A stretch of DNA of 64,000 nt from the NCBI RefSeq assembly GCF_020447315.1, contig NZ_JAJADQ010000004.1, forward strand, positions 310,001-374,000, given 5' to 3'. The position numbers and the translations under genes were made by a program. Positions 28,581 through 35,980 of the stretch are shown one piece after another; the stretch's first letter is position 1, and the number at the start of each line of letters is the position of its first letter. The notes beneath the pieces are model-generated. The model had not been told where the DNA came from. It made no database searches and was given only the letters and a program-made list of their open reading frames with translations. Source of the stretch: Hymenobacter nitidus (GTDB lineage Bacteria > Bacteroidota > Bacteroidia > Cytophagales > Hymenobacteraceae).

Positions 28581-29525
28581 CTACTTCTTCGCCACCGTAT
28601 TCTGCTTCAAAAAGGCGTCGGTCTGGGCGAAGAACCACTGCGTATCGTCGTACATCAGGAAGTGGCGGCCGGCTTCCGACATTTCGATGCGGTGCTGGGG
28701 CAGCTTGGCAAACTGCTGGGCAAAGATGGCGCGGGTGCTTTCCTTGGTAGCGCCGTACTGCTGGTAAGCCGCCCAGGCCCCCAGCACCAGCGTGGGCTGC
28801 TGAATGCGGGCCAGATCCTGGCGCAGGTCGGTGGTCATCATATCGTACATGGCCTGGGCCACGGTGGCCGGGTCGGAAGCCTGGCCCCAGCGCGCCAGCT
28901 GCGTTACGCGGGCCGTATCGGTTACCAGGCTGCTTACCATCTGCCGCTGGGCGGGCATCGGCATTTTGCCCTGGCGCATTTGCTGGCGCATACCATCAGC
29001 CATGGGCTTGGCGGTTTCGGCCGTCAGGCTCGGGTTTTGAATGGCCGACATGAAGGGCAGCGAATCGACGATAACCAGCGGGCCCACGGCTTCGGGCTGG
29101 GTGGTGCTCAGCCAGAGGCCCATAAAGCCACCCAGGCTGTGGCCCACCACGACGGGCTTGTTGAGCTTCTGGGCTTTGATGTAGGTCAGCAGCTGGTCGC
29201 GCACGCCCAGCAGGAAGTCGTGGGTAGAAGCCGCGGCTGGCTGCCCGCCGAAGCCGGCCAACGACACGATGTGGCACTGGTACTGCTTCTGGTAGCGGGC
29301 CACGGTTTCGTCCCACACGGCGCCGGGGCAGGTCAGGCCCGGAATCAGCAGCATGGGCCGGCCTTTGCCCACGACCTTCACCGTGAAGCTGGGGTGGGCC
29401 GCGGCGTTATCGGCGGCGGAGGCGAGGCTGGCCGCGGGGCCGGCGGCGGCCTGCGTAGCGGCGAGGGGAGCAGCGGTTAGCAGCAGGGCGGCGAGGATGG
29501 GGCGGAGGGTAGCGGCGAAGTTCAT
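28581..29525 (-). CDS. Exported alpha/beta hydrolase
   Basis: A 314-residue protein from the ATG at 29523-29525. A signal peptide (LRPILAALLLTAAPLAATQA) directs export. The hydrolase fold shows LLIPGLTCPGAVWDETV, the nucleophile elbow VVVGHSLGGFMGLW, the acid-loop region TLVLGAWAAYQQYG and a late His in EAGRHFLMYDD. Probably a periplasmic esterase or lipase; substrate unknown. An open extension upstream to 29666 is not used, because the signal peptide would be buried and a promoter lies inside it. Confidence 0.85.
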   Translation of the reverse strand: MNFAATLRPILAALLLTAAPLAATQAAAGPAASLASAADNAAAHPSFTVKVVGKGRPMLLIPGLTCPGAVWDETVARYQKQYQCHIVSLAGFGGQPAAASTHDFLLGVRDQLLTYIKAQKLNKPVVVGHSLGGFMGLWLSTTQPEAVGPLVIVDSLPFMSAIQNPSLTAETAKPMADGMRQQMRQGKMPMPAQRQMVSSLVTDTARVTQLARWGQASDPATVAQAMYDMMTTDLRQDLARIQQPTLVLGAWAAYQQYGATKESTRAIFAQQFAKLPQHRIEMSEAGRHFLMYDDTQWFFAQTDAFLKQNTVAKK

Positions 29526-29560
29526 TGGAGTAGCGGTTAGGTTGGTGGTGAATGATGGCT

Positions 29561-29591
29561 CAAACCTAGCGTCGCGCCGGCCCGCTGGAAA
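29561..29591 (-). promoter_or_regulatory. Candidate promoter of the exported hydrolase
   Basis: Minus strand: TTT (29589-29591), N20, TAGGTTTG (29561-29568). Good -7 box, partial -33 box, 36 nt upstream of the chosen start. Confidence 0.48.
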
Positions 29592-29666
29592 CAACATTTG
29601 GGCGAACGGTAAATCGGGCTGCTGACCTGCTTTAAATCCGGCTGAATGGCACTGCCCAAAATGCAC

Positions 29667-29702
29667 GCGGCCCCGACTCCAGTGCTGGAGTCGGGGCCGC
29701 GT
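29667..29702 (-). terminator. GC-rich stem-loop after the BamE-like lipoprotein gene
   Basis: CGCGGCCCCGACTCCAG, loop TG, CTGGAGTCGGGGCCGCG: a 17-bp perfect stem 19 nt beyond the stop, but with no T tract, so termination is likely yet unproven. Confidence 0.6.
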
Positions 29703-29721
29703 GGCCGGGCCGGAAACCGGG

Positions 29722-30036
29722 CTAGTTGCCCGTGGGCCGCTCCGAGCCCGAGGCTTCGGGCGCGCAGGTAGCCGAGGTTACCTTGCCGCTGGCGTCGAAC
29801 TGAATGCGGATGGGCTGGGTGTCAGTGGCGCTGCCAAAGAGGTAGGACCACGTCTTGCCGCTGCCTTCGGCGGCGTCTTCGCCCGTGGGGGCGCCCATGA
29901 TGCCGCGCACCTGCTGCTCGCTCATCCCAATTTCCACCTTGACGCAGTTTTCGGCGTTCTGAAAGCTTTCCTGGGCGGTGCAGGCCGGCAGCAGCAGAGT
30001 AGCGGCCAGGGCCAGCAGCGGAACAAATAATTTCAT
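29722..30036 (-). CDS. Small BamE/SmpA-like lipoprotein
   Basis: A 104-residue lipoprotein. Signal MKLFVPLLALAATLLLPAC gives acceptor Cys19. The mature segment EIGMSEQQVRGIMGAPTGED, then KTWSYLFGSA and IRIQFDASGKV, follows the pattern of the SmpA/OmlA (BamE) fold, in which a conserved G-M-x-x-x-x-V-x-x-x-x-G-x-P helix precedes beta strands. Assembly-complex membership is not implied; this fold is used by many small lipoproteins. It is separated by only 9 nt from the upstream coiled-coil gene, so they form an operon. Confidence 0.75.
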   Translation of the reverse strand: MKLFVPLLALAATLLLPACTAQESFQNAENCVKVEIGMSEQQVRGIMGAPTGEDAAEGSGKTWSYLFGSATDTQPIRIQFDASGKVTSATCAPEASGSERPTGN

Positions 30037-30045
30037 GGGGTGGGG

Positions 30046-30351
30046 TTAAATGATGTTGCGCAGGTCTTCGCGCAGCGTGTCGATGCCGCGCCGAATTTCG
30101 TCCCAGGTGCTGGTGGGGCGGTCGGGGGCGGGGCGGCCGGCGGGGCCGACCAGCTCGGCCAGCTTGGCGCGCTTCACCTCCAGAGCCGCAATGTGCTCGT
30201 GGTAGGTGTTTTCGGAGTTGGCGGCCGTGGCGTGGGCGCGGTTGCGCAGGGTTTTAATCTTGGCATCGAGTTCATCCAGAGCCTGGTGCAGCTCGGCTTC
30301 GCTCAGGTGCTGGGGCACGCGCATTTTGTCGGGGTGAGGAGTACTGGACAT
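30046..30351 (-). CDS. Small coiled-coil protein
   Basis: A 101-residue soluble protein from the ATG at 30349-30351. Residues of about 14-70 are strongly helical and heptad-like (LSEAELHQALDELDAKIKTL, IAALEVKRAKLAELV), then a Pro-rich linker and another helix STWDEIRRGIDTLREDLRNI. No named family recognised. It precedes the BamE-like lipoprotein by 9 nt. A longer frame to 30453 is open, but its N-terminus is composition-biased and not conserved-looking. Confidence 0.65.
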   Translation of the reverse strand: MSSTPHPDKMRVPQHLSEAELHQALDELDAKIKTLRNRAHATAANSENTYHEHIAALEVKRAKLAELVGPAGRPAPDRPTSTWDEIRRGIDTLREDLRNII

Positions 30352-30539
30352 GGTGGTGAAAGCTAGGTGGAAGCGCGAAAAAGACTCCGGGCGGTTGGTT
30401 GAAATAATGTACTGCTTTTTCGCGGCAAAGGATACTGCCAATGTTACCAACACAACGGCAACACAAGCATAACGGTAGCATTACGGCCCTGTTTAGGCCA
30501 GCGCATAGCTTTGTGCCACTGTTCGATACGCGCCCCGTC

Positions 30540-30995
30540 ATGCCCCGACTGCTCCTCGCTCTTGCCTGTTTATTGTTGATTGCGGTACCCGCGGCTGCCC
30601 AAAGCCACCTAACGGCCGCCCTCACCGACAGCGGCTCCAGCGCCGGCACGGCCAGTTCGGCTAGCCCGGTGGTGCCGGTTATCTACCATACGGCCGAGGA
30701 AATGCCCACTTTCCCCGGGGGCGAAACGGCCTTTACCAAATTTCTGCGGGCCAAAATCAACTACCCGGCCGCCGCGCTCAGCCACGGCGCCTCCGGCAAG
30801 GTCCACGTCAGCTTCGTGGTCGATGAGCAGGGCCACATTCTCGACGCCAAAGTGGTGAAGGGCCTGGGCTACGGCCTCGACGAGGAAGCCCTGCGCCTGG
30901 TGCGCATCATGCCCTGGTGGAACCCCGGCAAGGTTGGTGGCCAGCCGGTGAAAGTGGCCTACACGCTGCCCATCGTGTTTCGGGCGCTGGAATAG
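30540..30995 (+). CDS. Secreted TonB C-terminal-domain protein
   Basis: A 151-residue protein from the ATG at 30540. A cleavable signal peptide (MPRLLLALACLLLIAVPAAAQ) replaces the usual TonB membrane anchor. After a Ser/Ala linker, EEMPTFPGGETAFTKFLRAK and the TonB-C fold follow: INYPAAALSHGASGKVHVSF, VVDEQGHILDAKVVKGLGYG, DEEALRLVRIMPWWNPG. Such free periplasmic TonB-C proteins are common in Bacteroidota and may modulate energy-coupled transport. TAGCTTTG at 30507-30514 could be a -7 box. It converges on a hypothetical gene across a type B repeat. Confidence 0.85.
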   Translation: MPRLLLALACLLLIAVPAAAQSHLTAALTDSGSSAGTASSASPVVPVIYHTAEEMPTFPGGETAFTKFLRAKINYPAAALSHGASGKVHVSFVVDEQGHILDAKVVKGLGYGLDEEALRLVRIMPWWNPGKVGGQPVKVAYTLPIVFRALE

Positions 30996-31040
30996 GAGGT
31001 GAAATTGTGAAATGGTGTTATTGCCAAGCGCAGCCGAGGC

Positions 31041-31177
31041 AATCCGTCCTCTGAAATGTGCTGAGTGGCCTTTTACCAGAAAAATCCTCTTCCACAAGTC
31101 GCAGGAAAGGGCTTTACACATTGTTATAAACTGCGGTGGGATAGGTGAGCAATGTCCTTCGCAAAGTTCAGGATGAC
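31041..31177. repeat. Type B repeat, copy 3 (degenerate), with type A fragment
   Basis: AATCCGTCCTCTGAAATGTG at 31041-31060 matches the type B core. It is followed by an altered stretch and GGAAAGGGCTTTACACA near 31102-31120. At 31155-31177 TCCTTCGCAAAGTTCAGGAT resembles the right arm of the type A element. It sits between convergent genes and contains no open frame of interest. Confidence 0.65.
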
Positions 31178-31195
31178 AGTGTAAACAACCAGTAG

Positions 31196-31750
31196 CTACA
31201 CCCCAAACGACTTGGGCACGCCCAGCTCCCGGGCCAGCGGCGCCGCCCCCGACTGCCACAGCCGACTCAACACTTCCTCAATGGTGCTGCTCAGCTCCAC
31301 ATGGTAGTCAGCGTGGAGCTTTTCGGTTTGGCGCAGGGCGTCGTGGGTGCGCTTGGCCAGGTGCTGCAGCAAGGGCTGGGTGGGGCCGTGCAGCCGGTTT
31401 ACCAACTGGGGCTGGTGCTCAAATACCCGATTCAGCAGCCGCAGGGTTAGCTCGACTTCTCCAAAGGCATCCTCCGTAATCTTGGCGTGGTAGCCGATGC
31501 GGGCCTGCAGCTGCCGCACAATGACCAGCAAATCGTTGGGCGTCTGGTGGTAGCCGCGCACCGGGTCGTCGATTTGGGTGCGAAGCTGGGCGCGACGGTC
31601 TTCCAGCGCATCGGGGCCTTCGAGCAGGCGGTAGGCCAGCTGCTCAGTTAGGACCGAATCCTGGGCCACGAGGCGGGCCAGGAGCTGGTCTTTTTCCTTT
31701 TGGGGTAAGCTGAAGAGGGCTTTGCGCAGGTCGGGGGAAAGGGCGGGCAT
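31196..31750 (-). CDS. Hypothetical helical protein
   Basis: A 184-residue soluble, largely helical protein starting MPALSPDLRKALFSLPQKEK and ending ARELGVPKSFGV. Features include repeated Leu/Gln/Arg helices (LTEQLAYRLLEGPDALEDRR, LLQHLAKRTHDALRQTEKLH); no catalytic motif, signal or membrane segment. Family not recognised. It begins 37 nt after the ExbD-like paralogue gene on the same strand and may be cotranscribed with it. Confidence 0.7.
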   Translation of the reverse strand: MPALSPDLRKALFSLPQKEKDQLLARLVAQDSVLTEQLAYRLLEGPDALEDRRAQLRTQIDDPVRGYHQTPNDLLVIVRQLQARIGYHAKITEDAFGEVELTLRLLNRVFEHQPQLVNRLHGPTQPLLQHLAKRTHDALRQTEKLHADYHVELSSTIEEVLSRLWQSGAAPLARELGVPKSFGV

Positions 31751-31787
31751 GCAGTACGGCTATGTTAGACTAAGAAACACGCAAAAG

Positions 31788-32540
31788 CTACGCCGTGTGC
31801 CACCGCCGCGCCATTTTCCAGCTGCTTACGGCTATAATTCCCAGCAGGAACAGGATTGGAGGTTGCCAGGAGGAGGAAAAGGCTTCCTGCCAGGTTAGCT
31901 GCCAGCGGGTGAGCCAGTTTTGCATTTGAGCCTCGAAGGAAGCGGCTGGCTTTCTATCAATTACGTCATAATAATCAGTGCCGCACTCAAGCATTATACC
32001 GTTTGATGGCGGCTTGTACGCATCGGTGAAGGCATAAAATGTGGCCGGCTCATGATGAAGATCAAGCATCTGCCTCTCGATAGCACTTGCCAAATCCAGC
32101 ACTCGAATCAGACCAGCATAAGTAGCTTGTTCGCCAAAGCGTATTCGTACGCCCTGGGCGTGTAAGGTATCAGCCTGCATGGCCCGAAGAGCCTGTTGTG
32201 CTTCTCGCGCAATAGCCGCATCCTGCTCGGATATACCGGTGAAGGCGAAGTCCTGCCAGGGGCGGTAATAAGCTAGCTGGGAGTATCGGTGCAGGTATTC
32301 GTTGGTAGTAGGAGTAAATCCATTAAGCTTTGCAAACTTCTCACCTTCCTCATATTGTGGAAGAATATAGTCGGATACCGGCTTGGGCGGCACAGTGAGC
32401 TGCAAAACATACCGCGGTTTTAACTGCCGGTACCAAGGCCGGAGTACTTGGCACCCCAGCAACAGCAGAAACCCCAGCGCCAGCAGGCCGGGCGGAAACA
32501 GTAGGGGCCGGCGGTGGCGGCGAGCAGGGTAGAGCAACAT
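31788..32540 (-). CDS. ExbD-like membrane protein, paralogue 2
   Basis: A 250-residue protein with a basic N-terminus, one membrane segment (LLFPPGLLALGFLLLLGC), a periplasmic region and a second hydrophobic segment near the C-terminus (PPILFLLGIIAVSSW). The middle section, VRIRFGEQATYAGLIRVLDL, resembles the ExbD/TolR periplasmic fold, and the following EPATFYAFTDAY matches its paralogue. It clearly shares N-terminus, YVLQLTVPP, RPWQDFAFTG and the RIRF-EQATYA block with the protein encoded at 34953-35675. A role in energy transduction is only suggested; an ordinary ExbD lacks the C-terminal membrane segment. Confidence 0.65.
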   Translation of the reverse strand: MLLYPARRHRRPLLFPPGLLALGFLLLLGCQVLRPWYRQLKPRYVLQLTVPPKPVSDYILPQYEEGEKFAKLNGFTPTTNEYLHRYSQLAYYRPWQDFAFTGISEQDAAIAREAQQALRAMQADTLHAQGVRIRFGEQATYAGLIRVLDLASAIERQMLDLHHEPATFYAFTDAYKPPSNGIMLECGTDYYDVIDRKPAASFEAQMQNWLTRWQLTWQEAFSSSWQPPILFLLGIIAVSSWKMARRWHTA

Positions 32541-32605
32541 GGCTAGGCGGAGAGTTAGGCCAACAAGTAACGTCCAAAAGCGTGCTGATATTAGGTAAAA
32601 AGCAC

Positions 32606-32692
32606 GTCATGTCGACCAACGGGAGACATCTCGCGTGCAGTAGTAACTGGATTACCATAGCACGCGAGATGTCTCCCGCTGGTCGACATGAC
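32606..32692. repeat. Type C palindrome
   Basis: Arms of 33 bp (32606-32638 and 32660-32692) differ at one position; the arm begins GTCATGTCGACCAACGGGAG and the loop is 21 nt. It lies between two minus-strand genes. A diverged half-arm (GTCATGTCGAGCACCGCGCG) occurs at 49281. No reading frame or terminator T-tract is associated with it. Confidence 0.85.
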
Positions 32693-32716
32693 GGTTCCCT
32701 AGCAGTTGATGCCAGC

Positions 32717-33943
32717 TTAGCCTTTCTTCGCTTTGGCCTTCTCCGCGGGCTTGCCGCCGGCATAGGCCACCCGGTAAATCACCCCGTTGGAGTCATCCGT
32801 AATCAGCAAAGAGCCGTCGGTGTGCTGGGCAATGCCGCAGACGCGCCCGAACTGCTCCTTGTTGTTGTTTACCAGCCAGCCGGTCACGAAGTCCTCGATG
32901 CCGGTAGCCTTGCCCTGGGCGTCGTACTTCACGCGCACGATGCGGTAGCCCGAGGGCTGGGCACGGTTCCAGGAGCCGTGCATGGTCACGAAGGCGTCGT
33001 TCTGGTACTCTTTCGGAAACTGCTGGCCCTCGTTGAACACCATGCCCAGCGGAGCGGCGTGGGCGGCGTAGAGCTGCACGGGCTTCACGCTTTTGGCCGC
33101 GTACTGCTCGGGCGTCATGTCGGCGGGCTGGGGGTGGGGCGGGATTTTGCCGTCGGCGTACACGTAGGGCCAGCCGTAGTCGGCGCCTTCCTTGATTTCG
33201 TTCAGCTCCTCGCGCTGGTCTTCGTCACCGAGCCAGTCGATGCCGTGGTCGAAGCCCCAGAGGGCCTTGGTGCTGGGGTGCCAGCCGAAGCCGATGGTGT
33301 TGCGCAGGCCCTTGGCAAACACGCGCCGGCCCGAGCCGTCGGTATTCACGACCAGTAGCGTGGCCTGTTCCTTGTTGCGCTCGTCGCAGGCGTTGCAGGT
33401 GCTGCCCACCGAGAGGTAGAGCTTGCCGTCGGGGGCGAAGTTCAGGGTGCGGTTGGGGTGCTGGCCGGCGTCGGGCAGGTCTTTATAGAGGGTTTTCAGC
33501 TCGCCCAGCGTGCCGTCGGCCTTGATGTCGGCCACGAACAGCTCCCGGATGGCGCTGATGTATAGCTTCCCATCTTTCAGAGCCAGGCCGTGCAGATCGG
33601 GGCGCTTGGCTACTTCCTTCATCACGTCCGACTTACCGTCCTTGTTCGTGTCGCGCAAGACCATTACGGTGCCTTTCGTGCGGTCCGAGACGTACACGTC
33701 GCCGTTGGGGGCCACGGCCAGCATGCGCGGGTTGCCGGTTTTCTCGGCGAATTTGGTGACCGTGAAACCGGCCGGGGCCTTGAGCTGGGCAATGTAGGCG
33801 TCGGTAGCCTCGACTTTGCCGGGCTTGAATACGTTGACCGCGAAGCCGTCTTTTACGGTCTTCTCATAATCGTTCTGGGCCTGGGCCGAGGCCACGGAAA
33901 GCAGAGCCGCTACCGTAAGGCAGCCGGGAAGCAGGATTTTCAT
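32717..33943 (-). CDS. PQQ-dependent sugar dehydrogenase (sorbosone/aldose dehydrogenase family)
   Basis: A 408-residue periplasmic protein with a signal peptide (MKILLPGCLTVAALLSVASA). It has the six-bladed beta-propeller repeats of the soluble glucose/sorbosone dehydrogenase family: NPRMLAVAPNGDVYVSDRTK, DLHGLALKDGKLYISAI, HPNRTLNFAPDGKLYLSVGS, LRNTIGFGWHPSTKALWGFD and YGWPYVYADGKIPP. The tail is Lys-rich (KPAEKAKAKKG). It probably oxidises sugars in the periplasm with PQQ; no PQQ biosynthesis genes are in the window. Palindromic repeats flank it on both sides. Confidence 0.87.
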   Translation of the reverse strand: MKILLPGCLTVAALLSVASAQAQNDYEKTVKDGFAVNVFKPGKVEATDAYIAQLKAPAGFTVTKFAEKTGNPRMLAVAPNGDVYVSDRTKGTVMVLRDTNKDGKSDVMKEVAKRPDLHGLALKDGKLYISAIRELFVADIKADGTLGELKTLYKDLPDAGQHPNRTLNFAPDGKLYLSVGSTCNACDERNKEQATLLVVNTDGSGRRVFAKGLRNTIGFGWHPSTKALWGFDHGIDWLGDEDQREELNEIKEGADYGWPYVYADGKIPPHPQPADMTPEQYAAKSVKPVQLYAAHAAPLGMVFNEGQQFPKEYQNDAFVTMHGSWNRAQPSGYRIVRVKYDAQGKATGIEDFVTGWLVNNNKEQFGRVCGIAQHTDGSLLITDDSNGVIYRVAYAGGKPAEKAKAKKG

Positions 33944-34010
33944 ACCAGGATAGTTGAAAGAATACAGCTCTGCTTTACCGCCGGCAGCGGGTTAGGGTTA
34001 CAGAACGTCA

Positions 34011-34120
34011 GTAGCGCGGCAGTAGCGCGAACTGTGTAGTTCGCGTGGCCCACGCCATTAGGTCGTTCTGGCACGCGAACTACACAGTTCGCGCTACTGC
34101 TCTTCCTATTGCCGCGCTAC
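34011..34120. repeat. Type D nested palindrome, copy 1
   Basis: Inner arms of 27 bp, 34021-34047 and 34072-34098, are perfectly complementary (AGTAGCGCGAACTGTGTAGT...). The loop holds ACGCCATTAGGTCGTTCTGG. Outer 10-bp arms GTAGCGCGGC (34011-34020) and GCCGCGCTAC (34111-34120) are also perfect, and the right one overlaps the stop codon of the DUF2490-like gene. Confidence 0.88.
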
Positions 34121-34893
34121 TTGGCCAGCGTCAGGTCGTAGGAGATGCCCAGCCGGAAGCCGTGGTTGAACTCGAATACCGGCCGGCCCGAAACCGGCTC
34201 GTCTTCCGCGTGCTGGGTTATCTGATTAAGGTAGAGCAGCTCCAGGCGGAAGTTGTCCTGCACCTGGTAGCCCAAGCCGCCGGCAATACGGTTCTGATTG
34301 AAGACCTTGCTCACGTTGCGCCCAAAGCTCAGAAATACCTCGTCGAAGCCCGTCAGGTACCACTCGCGGGCATTCAGGCGCGGGCCTCGTAGCGGCAGCA
34401 CGGCCGAGAGCTGGTAGCGGATGCGGTTCTGGTATTGCCAGCTTTGCACGGCCCGGCCCTGGCCCTCGGCCAGCTGCCCCTGCCAGCGCTGCTCCAGCCG
34501 CAGGCGGTGCGCCAGCGTCGTGCGGCCCAGCGTGTCGCTCAGCTGCACGTCCTGGTAGCTGCGGTGCTCGGGAAACGGCACGCCGGTGTCGGCGGTGGGG
34601 TAGTCGCCGTAGGGCCGGGTAATCAGATTGGTGTAGCCGGTCGCCACGCTCAGGCGGGGCAGCAGCTGGTAGGCCGCCCCCAGGCGAGCCAGCTGCTGCT
34701 GGGGCTTCGTCAGAAACTCGGTGCGCCGCCACTGGTATTCGGTGTGCAGCGTCCAGCGCTTGCCCAGCGTATGGTCGCCCTCATACACAAACCAGCCGAT
34801 GCTGTTGCGGTCCGCAATGCGGTTGGCCTGCCCGCAAGCCGTGAATGAGCCGAGAAAAAGCAGAAATGCCGCGCCGCGCCGAAGTAAAACCAT
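34117..34893 (-). CDS. DUF2490-like outer-membrane beta-barrel protein
   Basis: A 258-residue exported protein from the ATG at 34891-34893, with a signal peptide LLRRGAAFLLFLGSFTACGQ. The mature part is made of alternating beta strands: SIGWFVYEGDHTLGKRWTLH, EYQWRRTEFLTKPQQQLARL, GAAYQLLPRLSVATGYTNLI and RLEQRWQGQL. This is the pattern of the DUF2490 family, ending FNHGFRLGISYDLTLAK. It is 59 nt downstream of the ExbD-like paralogue 1 on the same strand. A small outer-membrane barrel with unknown cargo is the best description. Confidence 0.78.
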   Translation of the reverse strand: MVLLRRGAAFLLFLGSFTACGQANRIADRNSIGWFVYEGDHTLGKRWTLHTEYQWRRTEFLTKPQQQLARLGAAYQLLPRLSVATGYTNLITRPYGDYPTADTGVPFPEHRSYQDVQLSDTLGRTTLAHRLRLEQRWQGQLAEGQGRAVQSWQYQNRIRYQLSAVLPLRGPRLNAREWYLTGFDEVFLSFGRNVSKVFNQNRIAGGLGYQVQDNFRLELLYLNQITQHAEDEPVSGRPVFEFNHGFRLGISYDLTLAK

Positions 34894-34952
34894 ACCCGCT
34901 AGACGACGGGAGGGCGGCGCGGGTTGAGTTGATGCCAGCCGGCCTGCCGTTT

Positions 34953-35675
34953 TCAGGCCCGCCGCCACTGCCGGAACAGCCGCCCGCCGGAAACCAGACT
35001 CAGCAGGAGCAGCAAGTACAGGGAGTTGCGCCAAGAAGGGTGGAGCAGCGGCGCCCAGGTGCCGGGGGCAAACAGCGCCGACCAGAAGGCAAGAAACTGC
35101 TGCAGGAAAGTCGGAGCCGGAGTTACGGGAGGCATATAATCAATGAGAACTATCCCGGCACAGTCCATCATTCTTCCTGAATCCGGCAGCATGCCGCGCG
35201 GCTTCGAAGTGAAGGTGTAAAGTGTGGTGGGTTCCTGGCGCATATCCAGCCAGTACTTTTTTATGCCTACTACATTAAAGAAGTCAACAGACTGCACCAG
35301 TCTTGCATAGGTAGCCTGCTCCGTGAAACGGATTCGTAACCCACGGTCGTGTTCAGGGGTATCGTGCAGCTTTCGAGCAATAGCCTGGACTTGGGACAAG
35401 CTGAAATAGTCCAGCCAGGTATTGCCCGTGAAGGTGACGGTGTGCCAGGGGCGAAATGCCTCTAAGTCAACCGGAGCCATATATGGCTCGGGCATTAGTT
35501 CGGCATATTCTTCATCCGGCACGGGTGGGGGCACGGTAATCTGCAGAATATGGTAGGTCTTCAGCCGCCCCGCCTGCTGCCCCAGCACCCCGCAGCCAAG
35601 CAACAGCAGAAACGCCAGTGCCAACAGGCCCGGCGGAAACAGCAAGTGGCGACGGTGGCGGCGAAGCGCGTGCAT
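34953..35675 (-). CDS. ExbD-like membrane protein, paralogue 1
   Basis: A 240-residue protein: basic start MHALRRHRRH, membrane segment LLFPPGLLALAFLLLLGCGV, YHILQITVPP, RPWHTVTFTGNTW, then LRIRFTEQATYARLVQSVDF, FFNVVGIKKYWLDMRQEPTT and a C-terminal hydrophobic segment LYLLLLLSLVSGG. Order and wording of motifs match the protein at 31788-32540 throughout, so they arose by duplication. The central block followed by a helix and strand resembles ExbD/TolR. It is first in a run of minus-strand genes with the DUF2490-like protein. Confidence 0.65.
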   Translation of the reverse strand: MHALRRHRRHLLFPPGLLALAFLLLLGCGVLGQQAGRLKTYHILQITVPPPVPDEEYAELMPEPYMAPVDLEAFRPWHTVTFTGNTWLDYFSLSQVQAIARKLHDTPEHDRGLRIRFTEQATYARLVQSVDFFNVVGIKKYWLDMRQEPTTLYTFTSKPRGMLPDSGRMMDCAGIVLIDYMPPVTPAPTFLQQFLAFWSALFAPGTWAPLLHPSWRNSLYLLLLLSLVSGGRLFRQWRRA

Positions 35676-35767
35676 AGCAAATCTGGAGGGTAGAATAACG
35701 GAACGGTAATCAGGCTGAGCTCAAGATAGGCAGCCCGGCTTAATCTTCGGCTCTAAGCATCCTTGCC

Positions 35768-35909
35768 CAGTCGCTCGGCTGGGCCGCGTGACGCCTATTG
35801 AGGGGCTGTGCCCCAAGTGTTCCGCGCCGTTAGGCCGTTCTGCTGGCGCGCCGGGATTCGCCGCGCAGCTGCTCAACCGTAGCCGTCACCCGGCATAGCC
35901 GAGCGACTG
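35768..35909. repeat. Type D palindrome, copy 2 (gap 35676-35980)
   Basis: CAGTCGCTCGGCT at 35768-35780 is mirrored at 35897-35909, and pairing continues with two mismatches to about 27 bp (to 35794 and from 35883). The centre holds CGCCGTTAGGCCGTTCTGCT at 35825, matching the loop of copy 1, here enclosed by GCGCC/GGCGC. The rest of the 305-nt gap shows no gene. Confidence 0.75.
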
Positions 35910-35980
35910 TTACGAAGTACCCGCCCGTAAACATCCCGCCCGCTTTGCCGTTTGCAAAGGCTCTGACCTGCCAAGCGCGT

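Noticed and set aside
35676..35980. Riboswitch before the TonB-dependent receptor
   Set aside because: Only a long inverted repeat was found; no known riboswitch core such as the cobalamin box is visible.
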